A stretch of 64,000 bases of DNA from Microcyclospora pomicola. Its lineage: Eukaryota > Ascomycota > Dothideomycetes > Capnodiales. Under the pieces are notes generated by a model. The model saw only the letters and a program-made list of their open reading frames with translations. It had not been told where the DNA came from and made no database searches. The DNA is taken from assembly GCA_002786065.1 (NCBI GenBank), contig NHNY01000021.1, forward strand, positions 186,001 to 250,000, written 5' to 3'. Made by a program: the position numbers and the translations under genes. Of the stretch, positions 1 to 12,105 are shown one piece after another. Numbering within the stretch: position 1 is the stretch's first letter; each line of letters begins with the position of its first letter.

Positions 1-157
1 CATATTCCATGACGCTGGGTGTTCGTAGGATAGCGAGTAGCTGCAGAAACAGGCAGAATGCCATGTTCATGATTATCGCTCATCAAGATCACTTCGTCTG
101 GTCTCCAGAACCTCACTCAGATGTTCCTCGCATGGCCGATATCTGGCCTCATTCCCT

Positions 158-1927
158 TCAGGACCTCACCTCCGCCTCTCTCCTGGCCAACGCATTCGCC
201 GCCCGCATCCGCATCTCCGCCGCGTTACGCTCCATGAAGCTCTCCCCCAGCGATCCAGCGGTAAAGCTGCCTTTCGTCGAGTGCCGCGAATAGCTCGAGC
301 CATACACTTCATCCTCGGCGGCTTTCCGCGCCGCAGCGGCATAGTCCTCGCCTGCAAAGGTAGGGTCGTGCGAGATGCTGGGTCGGCGAAAGCCCGGCAA
401 GGTCGGCTGCTGGGAGGCGCTGATGGAGCCGGGACGGAAGGAAAGAGGGACTTCGGCGTCGCAGGACGGGATCAGGCCCGCTTCGGCGTCGTAGTCGTAA
501 TGTTCATTGGACGCGAGGGGTCGGACGGATGGCTGGGTGAGGCTGGGTGGCTCGTTGGTCGAGGGCTCGTCGCTGTCGTTGGGGGATTGGTCGTCGTCGT
601 CGGGCTCGGGATCGTCGTAGCGCACGAGACCACCATCTGCGTCTTCCTCAAGGTCGAAGAAATCGCCGTCAGGGTCGATCGCAGTTGCGGAGGATTGCAC
701 GGGTGGTGTTAAACTGGCAGATGAAGAAGCAGTGGTTGCCGGCTTGGGTGTCTTGCTGTTATCGTTGACAACCTTGTCGGTCATAGTCGCACTCGTGGCA
801 TTGCCTTCGGCATGAATTACGGTGGTTTGCGTCGGCTTACCATCCTCGCTCACCTGCACCTCCAGCACCCCTTGACCATCGTTTTGCAGGGCAATCGAAC
901 TCCGCGGACGCGAATGTGACGGGGCGTGATTGTTGCTGCTGAGAGAGAGCGGGACGCTGTCGCTTGGCGCCACGATGGTGTCCCCGACTGCCAGCGAAAC
1001 CCGTTTCCGTACCGGCCTCTCCTTGTGGGTCGGCGACTTCATGGCGGATGTCAATCGGCCGTCTGCCGAGGACCCAGAGGAAGACGTGCGTGAGGCAAGG
1101 GCGAGCTGGCTAGGTCGCTTCGCCTTGGCCTGAGCGCTCGACGTGATCGATGGGTCAGACAAAGCACGGGTGGGACCTTCGCGCGTCTCACTCGGGTGTT
1201 GTGCTTGCTCCGAGTCCGCCGACGCGATTATCGCCGGCGCCGAAGCGGTGCGCTCTGGTTGTGCGCGGACGTCAGGACGCTTCTGCTCCGACTCCAGCGC
1301 CGGCAGGAAGGGTGGCGTGAACAGGCCGACCAGATCTCTATCTCGTTCGATACTGGCACGACGGTCTTTCAGCCCGGCCAGCGCGGCCCTGCGTTCTGCC
1401 ACGGTCCCCTCCTCGTCCCCATCGTCCAGCAGACTTTGAGAATCCCTCCTCAAGCCAGATCCCATCAGCGCGTTGATGGCGGACTGACGTTGTGCGCTGA
1501 GCAGCGACTGCTCCAAGTGCCCACTGCTTCCACCGTTGAGCTCATCAAACGTAGACATAGTCGTGCTCTCCGAGCTCGTCCTCCTCTTGCCCCCTTCCCC
1601 CGCCACGACATGTTCTGACCGACTACCGTTCTCATGTGCTCCGCCTCTTGCCTTTTTTCCACCTTCTCCCGCCGACGTATTCCGCACCCGCTGTTCGAGA
1701 TCCCGCTCGAAGTTCTTGTACTCCCGCTCCTTGCTCGCGATGTACTTGTGGATGCTCTCGTCCAGCTGCTTGCGCTTCTGCTCCAGTTGCTCGAGGTACT
1801 CCGGCGGCAGGCTCGCGTCCGTCAGGCTCCGGCGGAAGGACACGCGCCGACTCTGCAGCGCGGGCTGTGTGGATGGTGGGGGATGTGGGAGCGGGAGCGC
1901 CTGCGCGTCACGCGCGCTCTCCGCCAT
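158..1927 (-). CDS. Disordered coiled-coil protein of unknown function
   Basis: An uninterrupted 589-residue reading frame opens with ATG at 1927. I do not recognise a family. Residues about 42-82 (after PPEYLEQLEQ) are rich in K, E, R and Q with heptad-like spacing and probably form a short coiled coil. The long middle is rich in S, T, P and A and looks disordered. An acidic stretch (DLEEDADGG, then DDDD) lies near residues 415-450. The last 30 residues, with ESFMERNAAEMRMRAANA, look helical and charged. No signal peptide or membrane segment is visible. The coding strand is stop-free over 1.7 kb with protein-like composition, so I take it as a real gene. Function is unknown; a cytoplasmic scaffold is only a guess. 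The long opposite-strand frames here are shadows. Confidence 0.8.
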   Translation of the reverse strand: MAESARDAQALPLPHPPPSTQPALQSRRVSFRRSLTDASLPPEYLEQLEQKRKQLDESIHKYIASKEREYKNFERDLEQRVRNTSAGEGGKKARGGAHENGSRSEHVVAGEGGKRRTSSESTTMSTFDELNGGSSGHLEQSLLSAQRQSAINALMGSGLRRDSQSLLDDGDEEGTVAERRAALAGLKDRRASIERDRDLVGLFTPPFLPALESEQKRPDVRAQPERTASAPAIIASADSEQAQHPSETREGPTRALSDPSITSSAQAKAKRPSQLALASRTSSSGSSADGRLTSAMKSPTHKERPVRKRVSLAVGDTIVAPSDSVPLSLSSNNHAPSHSRPRSSIALQNDGQGVLEVQVSEDGKPTQTTVIHAEGNATSATMTDKVVNDNSKTPKPATTASSSASLTPPVQSSATAIDPDGDFFDLEEDADGGLVRYDDPEPDDDDQSPNDSDEPSTNEPPSLTQPSVRPLASNEHYDYDAEAGLIPSCDAEVPLSFRPGSISASQQPTLPGFRRPSISHDPTFAGEDYAAAARKAAEDEVYGSSYSRHSTKGSFTAGSLGESFMERNAAEMRMRAANALARREAEVRS

Positions 1928-3913
1928 GAGAGGTAAGGTAGGACTGCTGGGTTCGCGACAGTTGCGTTCCTCGCTGGTAAAGGTGCGGTCACGGATGGGT
2001 GGGTTCGTTTTCGGATCGTGTGGGCTCGCCTTTGTCGTGTGCTGGGGTGGCCAGTCAGCAGACCGGGGCCCAGACTGGCGCTGCGCTACGCGGATGCAAG
2101 GGGAGGATTTCCTCGGACGAGGACTTTCTTTTGGCGAGGGAGAATCGCGCGTGCCAGGATCATGTACGCAGGTTGGTCAGCGTGTAGGTAGGTAATTATG
2201 GCGTGCGGATGGCCCAGCAGCAGTCGTCCCTCGGATCTCACGCCGGGCAGACCGGAAAGATGGAGGGAGATGAGACGACGGCGGGCGAGAACGACAAGCA
2301 GGACGAGCGGTGGTGGTACGGTGCAACGTGAATGGACCAAGCAGGCCTGATCAGGTGCTCTCGTCTTGTCCTCCCTTTGCCGGCCAATGATTACCTGACC
2401 GGACGCTCGAGAGGAAAAGCGGCTCTTATCCGAGCGATGAAGAAAGTAGTGGGTGAGATATCGACGTCCCGGGCGGGCGCGCTCAGCTCAGCTATCTACT
2501 GTAACATGTGCTCTAACTGCCCGTGAACCGATCTTCTCTTAATCACAAGATCGGGTGTGTGATCATCGATGCATCTCTTGCGTCGCGAGATCTTTCATTT
2601 CTTGGATGACGACAGGTCGGACTCGGTCTTGTCCCATACTGTACATGATAATATATGGCCGGTGCAGGATACGTGACAGCACTGTGACTGCCGGCGGGCA
2701 TGTGGCAGGTTAAGCCGAGGCGCGGATCGCGGGGCAGCTGTGCAGTCTCGAGAAGCTATCGAGGAATTCTCATCACTTTACTTACATACACCTCGAGAGG
2801 AATAGAACGGAATGAATGGAGAACATACCTGACTACGTGTCAACGAATACTGCTTCACCATGATAAGAAGAATAATAAGGTACCACAACAAGCAAGTCCA
2901 AGATACGCTCCCCCGCGATCTCGAGCGGTACTGGACAGTACCATCGCCTCCCGTTCCGAGGGACATCTCGGAACCTGTCCAGCGCAGTCCACCCAAAGTC
3001 CACGAACCAATCCGCACCAGACCAGATCATCAACTTGCACGTTTACCTATCAAGGCGTCCGACGATACGCGAGATGCGATGCGCTGCGATGTGCACTGTC
3101 AGGTACCGTATGTAAAAAAAATCTATTCCGCCCGTGGGTCTGGATACGGCGTGCTGTACAAGGTAGGTAATAAATTAGGAGATACGCGACGTGATAGCGT
3201 GCGGGCGTGCAGCTTCTTATCTGATCTTCCCGGCCTAGTCACAGTCCAGGTCTTTCTGTTTCGAAGGGTTCTAGAACACTCCCCTCCCTGTTCCTGTTCT
3301 CCTAAGAGGGCAAGCTGATCATTTCTTATACGTTCCCATGATGAAAGTCTCATGAGGTTCACAGTACAGGCAAACGTATGCTCTTCGTTGTTAGCATGTC
3401 GATGGTAGCGATGTTGTAAGACACACCAAGGACATGTACCGTGTGCCCCGGACGTTCCCCTTGGCTTGATCAGACTGAGGGCTGGAACTGTTCCTCCGGC
3501 GGGTGTCCATGCGCTTCCGGCAGAACTCCCACGATTTCTCCAGATTTCCCGTGTGGATGTGATGAGACATGTTTCAGGGGGGGTTCCGGATGTGAACATG
3601 AATACGACGCGAATCGATCATAATTATAAATATGTAGGCTTTGTGCTATGCAGAGCACTGCCGTCCAAACATCGGAGACTGGCTACATACGTGCGGCGTC
3701 ATGATAAAGTCGATGTCAAGGGTCTGGGGGCACATGTCATGTAGTGGAGACAAGATCACAGCTTGTCCGGACATGTCTTTCCCCTCCTCCCCCAGGACAT
3801 GGCACCATCGCTTGGGAAGCAGACCATGGCCACCTCGGCCATGATCCCGCCACCATGGATCAAAACATGCCGTGATGATGTCTACCGGTCATGCTCGGCT
3901 TCATACATCCCAC
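1928..3913. other. Intergenic, upstream of the coiled-coil gene
   Basis: About 2 kb with no gene I can support. It should hold the promoter of the minus-strand gene starting at 1927 and the 3' flank of the Zn2Cys6 gene ending at 3914. Short GTAGGTAGGTA-type runs occur at 2184-2194 and 3161-3169. Short frames of 60-158 codons occur on both strands, but none has a recognisable motif or consistent codon choice. Confidence 0.5.
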
Positions 3914-6202
3914 TCACCCTTCACGGCCAGAAAACAGCGGCTCTAGGATCTTCCAGCTCCATTCCGCAATGCCGTCCATCTGCTTGACGTCCCTCACCCA
4001 CTCCAGCATCAGCCTGATCGTAGCTTCAATCTCTGCTCGGTCGACGTGCTCGTCACAGATCTTCTTCAAGCATTCATTCTCCTTCGCCATCCACAAGATC
4101 AGCAGGATGCCGAGGAAGTTCTGCGTCCAAGCGAACAGGTGCGGACAGAGCCGTTTCTTGTGCTTCGGTGGTGCCATCGCCAATGGCCAGAGACATGCGG
4201 ATTGGATGGCCAGCGCGCAACAATGGGCGTCTTCGGTCGTCATAAGCTCGGGGAAGTGAAGGGCCTTATATACAAAAGGTCGGTACATCATGAAGCGTGC
4301 GTAGTAGAATCGCGTGCGTAATTGTGCGGTGACCACATCCAGGTTGTATCTGTGACCTATCGGCATATCTCCCTGATCGATCGTGAACAGCGGCTCGTTG
4401 GGTTGGCGGCCGTGTGAATCGAGGGATGGGAAGTTGAATTTCTCGGCGTCACTCCATTGTAGCGGGCGAGGTAGCAATGCTCGCCAGCTGTCGAGTTGTC
4501 GGGCCATTTCACGAATCACAGGAACAGGCGGCCCACCATAGTCCTCATTAGATTCCGCTTGACCGGCAGTTGCTGTTTGCTGGAGTTAATGTCTGACTAT
4601 GAGGATCGCTCTGGAGCGCGTACTTACATTCGTGGATGACACCATGAATCCTTGCGATGAGTCGGCGTAAAGCGATCATAGCGAGGAAGTGATATTGGAA
4701 GTGCGAACGCTCCTCTGACAACGAGCGATTCGGGTCGTTGGCGTCGGCTCCAACATGAAAGTATGGTAGCGGCACATCATCCTCCATGTTTTGTATCCCA
4801 CTCTGCGGTAGGTCGAGATCGAGGTGCCACAGATCTTCGGTGAGCACACACACCCAATACGCACGCTTAATCAGATCGCCAGCCTGGGATTGCCAGTCGA
4901 AGGTCTGGCATCGAATCAGGACTTGACAGACCATCGAGGCACTGACAGTCGATCGCCAGAAGTCCAGATGCCGCGCCATTGACTGGTAATAGATGGCTTG
5001 TAGGAGCATGATCTGTACATTCTCGAGAGTGGACTGAGTGCCGATGAAGCCCAGACGACGCCTGGCTTCATTGAAGATTGCTAATCCAGGCGGGTCATCA
5101 ACTGTGCCACCCCTGAAGCCACTGATGTGTCCGTCGACAGCACTTATTGGTTGATCAAACACTCCTTCCACAGCGACTTGACCAAGAGCGAACACGAGTA
5201 GCGCAAGGACACTTCGCGTATCACCATCGCTGTAGCCCGTGCGTAAAACCTGCGAGACAATGACGCTCACAAAGTTGTCTCGATCTAATAGTGGGAACAA
5301 GACGTTGAAGGTGTTGAAAAACGCTTCCGTGTATTCCTGTACTAATTGAACGGTCAAGGACGGGAAAATGACATGCGCGGAACTCTGTCCTTCTGGTGTC
5401 GGTGAGGTCGAATTATTGACCGCAAAGCATGGCAGGCCGACATCGGCCCTCAGGGGGTCTGGGTGTCGGCCCAACTCTTGTTTGATGAACCACGGCGTGC
5501 CATCTTGTAGGATGTGCTGCATGTCTGAAGCGGCATGGATGCCGGTATTGATCAAGTTGATGTAGATGCTTGGCCATAGCAAGATCTTGTGCGGGACGGT
5601 CAGGTGTTGATGGTGCTGTTTGGCACGTATTGTGGCTTCGGACGCGCTCAACCCGTGATTCGGTTGCACTGAGGATGTTTTACTCATACCAGACCCGCCG
5701 GCTAATGTTCCAGTCCCAGGAGACTGGTCGGGCGTGTTAATTTCTCCGCTACTGCCCCGAGCTAAACCGAAGTTATCGAATTTATTCTCGAGCCGTGCCA
5801 AAGTGTCCAGGATCTGAACCATGGTCTTGTCCTTTCTGCACCATCATGAGCTTCACTCCCACCTGAGAGTTATAAGATGATTGCAAGACTATCCGTCCAT
5901 TAACGATACTTACTTCGTAGGCAGAGGTTCTCTGTATTCGCAATCGACACCGAGTCGTCGGCACAAGCCACCTGCCAGTTCATTGTTGGTGAAATTCGAT
6001 GTGATAGACGGAAGACGGGGTAACTTACATTTGGGTCGTTGTTCATCGCACTTGCTTTTCCTGGACTCCAGTCAGTAAGCGCTCTGGTTCTCGATTGAGC
6101 ATACATTGTACCAGGGACAACGTACCTGTTGCGACAGGTCTGACAGGCCTGTGCCGCTATCGCTGCCCTTTCGCGTCGTTGGGAGCTCTCTGCACTGTCC
6201 AT
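3914..6202 (-). CDS. Zn2Cys6 fungal-specific transcription factor
   Basis: Five exons, joined by hand: 6202-6126, 6060-6029, 5971-5914, 5835-4628 and 4572-3914. Every junction is GT-AG and the sum is 2034 bases, giving 677 residues. The first three small exons rebuild a perfect zinc cluster: Cys at residues 20, 23, 30, 37, 40 and 47 (CX2CX6CX6CX2CX6C), with the basic stretch RNRKSK. A short linker with LARLENKF could be a dimerising helix. The rest matches the layout of the fungal-specific transcription factor domain, with YTEAFFNTFNVLFPLLDRDNF and, later, a helical region rich in W, L and R. It is a nuclear DNA-binding regulator; its targets cannot be told. No biosynthetic cluster lies beside it. 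The start was chosen because it is the first ATG in frame with the zinc cluster. Confidence 0.9.
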
Positions 6203-9200
6203 ATTGACGGAATGGCGACTCTGGGCCTGGCATACACATCAGCCGCACGACAAGCCTTTGTAGTGCGAGACGTCTCCTCGGAGACTAGCTGTCTTGATTG
6301 AGAAGGTGAAGCAGTCCAGATGCGATAGATCAAGCCTGGCCAGCCGATGCATTGATCGTCGCTCTCGTGACCAATCTGATTGGGGACGACCAGCAGGCCA
6401 TGTGTAGGGGTGCGTGGCACAGAGCGTTATGCTGCTGCAAGCCAAGCTGGGTGGCGAACAGCGAATCAATCCGGGAATTGGGGACAACACTCCACGTAGA
6501 TGATGTGGAGGTGATGTGGGAGTCTTCTAGGCCAGCTGAGTTGGGCAGTCAAACACACTTGACCCGCGCCACCCACAGGTGAGCGGATGGCGAAGGGGGC
6601 GGTCTTATATACAAAAGATGCACGTTGAAGCGGTGTCAAAAAACGTGTGGGCAGAAAGACGAGTCTAGCAGGCTCGAGGCAGTTGGATCGGTGATGTTCC
6701 AGCCGGCAACGCGGGACTGTCAAGCGAGCGCTAGCGCTTTCCGTTTCGGGTAAGCCTGGAGAAGTCGAGCCTCAACTGCAAGTGTTGGCGGAATTGAGTG
6801 GCGGCGAGTTGGAGGTCGAAGATGTGGTGATCTCGACCAATGCGACAGGTCGAGTGTGAGAAAGAAAAAGTGCAACCAACGGCTGCCATCGTGACAAACC
6901 CGCGCGCACTGCGCTTCATGGGGTCACAGCCTGGGTTGCCCGATCTGCTGATATTCTAGCCAGGTCTCAGGCACTCGGGGCGCGCTTGTGGCCATTCATC
7001 GGTGATCGCAGCCACGTCCCAAGTCTCACCCGCTACCAGAACCTTAAAATCCTAGAATCAACGGCCTTCGGACGTTGCTCCGAAGTTGCTTGGTCCGGTC
7101 CATTGGACAATTCTGCATGCTCTCCCTCCCGTTCCGAGTTTATTGCATTGGCCCCTCATCGAAAACGTCTAGCTGGCACTGCACGCACGTGAGCAGTGTA
7201 CTTTGATGTATGCCGCGTGCGACTCGAGACACGCCTGCGAGCGGAACGCCTGGACAAGCAAATCTGGTGACGTTGCCTCGTATATGTAGCAGCAGCAGCG
7301 CGCGAACACCTGGCACTGCAGATAACGCATGGTTGCATTGCAATGATGTGAAGATCTGGTAGGTATCCAGTAGTAAGCGGAGCATCTTGCGCACACGCTC
7401 TTAGTCTGGCTTGATGGTAGGCAACTCATGGCTTGCTGCAACGAATAGATGGAGCCCATGACGCCTTCATACTGAGTCCAATTCCCAGAATGAGCGGTTC
7501 GTTCCCAGACGAACGCCCGATCACGTAATCGGCACTCCTGCGCACTCGCCTCGGCAGCGAGATGCTGGCCGGCTGCGCTCATATGTGACCGATGATCAGA
7601 TCTACGATCAGCGATGTGAGTAGCGAAGAGCCGGCAACGCCCCGCCCTAAGCACCACGGCATGTGGGTACGCGCACTGGTTACTCGCTCGCTACTCCACG
7701 GAGCGGAGCTAAGGCACGAGACAGGGCGAATAGAATGCTGCATGGATGCCAGCGATCCATGGAGGGGTGATGGTGCTTCACGTAAGACTTGTAAGCATCG
7801 TGGATGACAGAAGTACTGAGATAGGGTCACCAGCCAAAGGAGACTCTGATGTAGCACAAGCTGCCCACCCCATGTCGTGTCAGCTCAAGCGAAGCCCATG
7901 GCCGAGATTGGTCCTACCATTGAAGATGCTTACAATGATAGCATCGATGCTAAGGTAGATATGGTATCGGCCCGGTAGACTGGTCTGGCAGGGTCTGAGG
8001 CAGGAACGCAGCAAGGCCATCTGCCATCTCACAATCAGCCACTGACAACTGTAGTGTGAGGAGAGGCAGTGGTCAAGCTTTAGCTGGCTGAGAATGTCTT
8101 GCTGCTAGAAATGCTGAGCCTGAAAGTCAGAATGTTTCCAGCCGAGTTCGATTCTCGTTGCTGAGAACGCTCTGTTGGACCTGTGCTTTATTCGCACAGT
8201 CTTCATCAAAGCCACCCCCACCTCTCTCAGTCGCTATTCTGGTCTGCGTAATCCACGTATGATACGAGCTTTAGCGACGGATTTTAGAAGTGGTTCAGTA
8301 TGCCGTTACAAGAACAAGACGCTGCTTGTGATGTACCTGGTCAAGATACCACAATGTCAGAGTACTTAAGGTCATGCTTGAAAGTTATCGAGACGTAGCC
8401 ATCGCTTGTGACTATCTTCAAGTACTTCTTTGACCGTACCCTCAATGACCGCGGATCCAGCCGTGGCACCGATGGAATAAGGCTATCGCAATCCAGAGTC
8501 ATCGAGTCGATCTGAGGGATGGTAAGCATGGCGGTAGCCGCGAAAACCAAACCCTGAGTCCGCTGCCACAACGTCAGTGTCTTGACTGGATGTAGATACG
8601 CAAGCTGAGCGATCCAGACCATTGAGGGTCCGTGTGGAGGTCAATATAGCCGACTTCGAGCGCCATGCAACTCCATCGACGATCTATCGAGGATCATCAG
8701 CACAAGCGACGCGGTGATCAGCAGGCTTGGAGAAGGAGTACATGTCAGCCAGGCGCCGTGCGGTCCCTGCAGGCGCCATGAACTGTGTGGACGTATGGGA
8801 GTTTGGAGACCTGTAGGATGGATTTCGGCCGAACCGCGCGCGGCGCCCAATGACATACATGTGTACTTGCGTACATGCTTACATGCTTACATGGCCCGCT
8901 GATATCTTTGGCGGAGGTTGGCGACATCGACACCTCGATGCGTAAATCTTGTCTCATAGACGGAGTATCTAGATACTGGGCCTGCCAGCTGCTCAAAGCC
9001 TGGCCCAAGCCTTGGGTATGCGTTCATCAGATCTAGCATGGATTTCGATAGCCGACAGCGGAACGACATCTGTTTGGCCAGGACCAACAAACGGAGGAGA
9101 ATTCCTCAAATGTGTATCATCTCAAGATTTCACCTGCACTGTACATATGTCTTTGAATATGGAGCCGTTATCCCGGGCACAGAGACTGGAGTGCCGGCTC

Positions 9201-9462
9201 TCATGCACTACTTTTCGATCCGAGCTTGGGCTACATTTATGCCCATCTTGTGTCACTTGCCGGTGAGCAAGGCATGACTACTCCTAGAGGCACAACACTC
9301 TTCAGATCGTCAGATATTGATCCGTAGACTTTCATGGTATTTCGGCTTGAAGCTACTTCTAGTGATGATTTATCACTGATGTACAAGATCGTATAGTTAA
9401 CAGACGGTAACGAACAAGACGGGAAGACCGTCATATATTTCGCCCTATGGCCAACTTCAAGC
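6203..9462. other. Long intergenic region, no gene supported
   Basis: About 3.3 kb between the Zn2Cys6 gene start and the RING gene stop. It must contain the promoter of the regulator at 6202. Only short frames are present. The best with an ATG start is a minus-strand frame at 8341-8622 (93 codons), which has no recognisable motif. A cysteine-rich minus-strand frame near 7169-7600 has no clear ATG at its 5' end. A small direct repeat (CTTACATG units) sits at about 8876-8891. No terminal repeats or transposase-like frames were seen. Confidence 0.45.
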
Positions 9463-12105
9463 TCAAGCTCGGAATACCCTAACCTTCTGTCTGATCCCTT
9501 TCCGACAGACGGGACAACCTGCTGCCCTTCGCGGACGGGTCCGGTCATGCTGCATGGTAGGCGAATGCTGATCACTACACCATCGGCACATCACGAGGTG
9601 TCCGCATGGCAGACACGCAATCTCTGCTAGCTGAGAATAGCAGATTCTACAGTCCATGCGCACGTTCATCTCCTCGTCTCCTCGTGGCTCCGGGCGACCG
9701 CTCTCAGGATCATCTAGACCGCAGTCCTCCGCCTCAGAGTCGTCGTCCTCTTCCAAATCAGGGTCATCGAATATGCTATTCGGGGCCTGACCCATACGTA
9801 GCGCGTTCGAGACAGATTCTGGTGCTTCGGCGAGGCGACTCATAGATTGCTGGAGCAAAGTCTCTGGGCTCGTAAGCATTGCTGTGCGACCGGCTGCAAC
9901 TGCCATGAGTCGTGTGGCCTGCCGTTGAGCATCTAACTCGCCTCTCGAATGATCTCCTTCTCTCGCACGATTCTGTCGAATCTGATCAATGGCAGAGATT
10001 TGGCGAATGGATCTGGCGGACATTTCTCGGCGATGAATATCCCGAGCCATCACAACGCTCTCTTGATTCTGTAGCATTCGCAGTAACACGAGACGATCCG
10101 CAGACCTATCGCGTTGGCCAGCTTGCAAGCGGTAGAGTAAGGACAGTCTTTCGGGCGGTACCAAATGTGATCGCGCACGCAGTCCAGACGATAGCTGGTA
10201 TGCCTCTGCCATCCATTCGATACAATCTTGCGCATGCGCATCGGAAGTGTCCGGTCCTACCTCCATTGGCAAAACATCGTTGACCTCGAAAGCCGGTCCT
10301 CTAGTCCTGTACGTAAGGAGACGTGCTGCTGGAAGGCCTGCGGCCCACGCAATAGCGGCGACTCCCATTGCTTCTTCCAATGTCGATCGTTGATCTTCTG
10401 ACGGGGTGGATAGAAATCCTGCCATGATGGTACGCAAACTTTGATCACTCCACCCCACGCTCGCACGTAGGCTTCCACTTGCAGCCAAAGTCAGCAGTGC
10501 TAGATATGGCGGCGCTCGTTCGGTATTAGGCCATGCTTCAATTATCTGGCGCATGTCTTCCACACGAGCATGCTCTGGCTGTGCAAGGTGCCCATTTGGT
10601 AGCAACAGAATTTGTAGGCGTGACTCATCTACGCTCCTGTAGCGTATATTTGTGCCATCATTCGAGGTGTCATTCGCAAGAATCTGCTGCCCGTTGACAC
10701 CACTCAGTTGTCGAATTTCTGTTGCACTGTAGTCTGATGATGGCACTGCTTGCCCGCCCCCAACCTCTGGCGGGTTCTCTTCATCCCCAGACAAGGTGTG
10801 GGGTTCGAGCGACGCTCGCACGCTATCGAAAGAAGGAATGCTACGGTTGTTCTGCAGTCCACTCGATGAAATGTCTGCGCTTGGTACTGATCGCGGTACA
10901 CCCCAGACATCTGGCGTACGAGGCCGGAAGTCAATTAGTCGCCTCATCTCAGCTTCACCACCGGTACGTAATTCATCGTCAAGATATTGTCGCAGAGTTC
11001 TTTCTTCACGTCTGGATTGCTCGGCAGCGCGGAAGCGATCGTATGCTCGTGAGAACATGGCCCCTATGGGACTTTCGTAGTTTTCACCCTGAGCCACCAT
11101 GTCCTCTCGAGTCCCGAAGAGACGAATGTAATTCTCTGTGGTTCTATACTCACGCTGCAATTGCTGCAGGCGTTGCTGCGACGTTCGAAACTCTTGGTCG
11201 GCTAGGTCGAGTTCGCTTGCAGCTTGATCTCGAGCTCGTCGAGCCTCGTCAAAGTGTTGTCGTGCTGTTTGGACACGTGCTTCAACATTGGCAAGCGTAC
11301 GGTCTGGCTGTGAGGCTTGTGTATTGGCGTTCAGCACATCAACGCCATGAATTGCCCGCTCGCCTTCCTCCTGTGACGGAGAGCCATCGATGGTATCTAA
11401 GGTGCGGCTAAGATCTGTGAGCCTTCTCGTTGCCTCTGTTGGACTCGGAACTTGCTCGCCCAGTTCCCGAAGACCCGACAGCACGCGCTCTATACCATTA
11501 CGCATCCTAGTGAGCTCTCTCCGTAACGCCGCCACTCGCCGTGCATCGTACTCCTGGTTCCGGCTCGTGGTCGGGTTCATGGCTTGAGCGTGTACGTTGG
11601 AAGGTCTATCTGCCACTTCACGGCGCACAAGAGTCAGGCGGGTTTCTGCCTCTGACGTCGAGATATGATTTTGAGTATCTGGTTGACTTTCCTGGCTTTC
11701 TTCAGCCGACGCAGCCAAGAGAAGACTATCCAATGTATCTTCCAGAGTCGGTCCAGCCTCGGCCTGAACCCGCACTTCTGGTTGTGACTCCTGGATCTCA
11801 TCCATAGTATTTCTGTCCCGCCCAGCCCTGAGGTCTTCCAGCGTACGGGGCAAGACTCCTGGGCTGACCTCTCGAAAGTCTTCACCCAACACAGCGATCC
11901 GTTCCTCACTGCCATCATCCTTCTTGACCAGCCTATAGCCACGATGGAACTCATACCACCTTTCCAGGAATATGGTCTGATCAGGGTTGGCCGGAATGCT
12001 CGTCTGAGCAGGCCTAAGCCCGCTCACTGAAACACGTTGCTCCCAAAACTGCAGTTTCTCATTTGTCAGCTCATAGTCTGCAATGTCTTCAAGAAGCCGA
12101 AGCAT
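9463..12105 (-). CDS. RING-finger (C3HC4) protein, probable E3 ubiquitin ligase
   Basis: A single-exon frame of 880 residues starts at ATG 12105 (MLRLLEDIADYEL). The C-terminus, from about residue 819, is a RING of the IAP/MUL1-like type: CRIC, then CGH, CRWC and CPVC, supplying all eight zinc ligands as C3HC4. Such RINGs recruit E2 enzymes for ubiquitin transfer. Upstream are a Ser/Thr/Gln-rich middle and a likely coiled coil at about residues 230-380, rich in R, E, Q and A. A helical stretch with AAIAWAAGLPAARLL follows. The substrate is unknown. The frame stays open 48 codons upstream of this ATG but with no ATG (its limit is a TTG), so either translation starts at 12105 or an upstream exon is spliced in. 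The N-terminus is therefore uncertain and the rest is firm. Confidence 0.82.
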   Translation of the reverse strand: MLRLLEDIADYELTNEKLQFWEQRVSVSGLRPAQTSIPANPDQTIFLERWYEFHRGYRLVKKDDGSEERIAVLGEDFREVSPGVLPRTLEDLRAGRDRNTMDEIQESQPEVRVQAEAGPTLEDTLDSLLLAASAEESQESQPDTQNHISTSEAETRLTLVRREVADRPSNVHAQAMNPTTSRNQEYDARRVAALRRELTRMRNGIERVLSGLRELGEQVPSPTEATRRLTDLSRTLDTIDGSPSQEEGERAIHGVDVLNANTQASQPDRTLANVEARVQTARQHFDEARRARDQAASELDLADQEFRTSQQRLQQLQREYRTTENYIRLFGTREDMVAQGENYESPIGAMFSRAYDRFRAAEQSRREERTLRQYLDDELRTGGEAEMRRLIDFRPRTPDVWGVPRSVPSADISSSGLQNNRSIPSFDSVRASLEPHTLSGDEENPPEVGGGQAVPSSDYSATEIRQLSGVNGQQILANDTSNDGTNIRYRSVDESRLQILLLPNGHLAQPEHARVEDMRQIIEAWPNTERAPPYLALLTLAASGSLRASVGWSDQSLRTIMAGFLSTPSEDQRSTLEEAMGVAAIAWAAGLPAARLLTYRTRGPAFEVNDVLPMEVGPDTSDAHAQDCIEWMAEAYQLSSGLRARSHLVPPERLSLLYRLQAGQRDRSADRLVLLRMLQNQESVVMARDIHRREMSARSIRQISAIDQIRQNRAREGDHSRGELDAQRQATRLMAVAAGRTAMLTSPETLLQQSMSRLAEAPESVSNALRMGQAPNSIFDDPDLEEDDDSEAEDCGLDDPESGRPEPRGDEEMNVRMDCRICYSQLAEIACLPCGHLVMCRWCSDQHSPTMQHDRTRPRRAAGCPVCRKGIRQKVRVFRA

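Noticed and set aside
8095-8170. tRNA-like B box (GAGTTCGATTCTCG) with an A-box-like stretch upstream
   Set aside because: No matching acceptor stem or anticodon arm could be folded around it.
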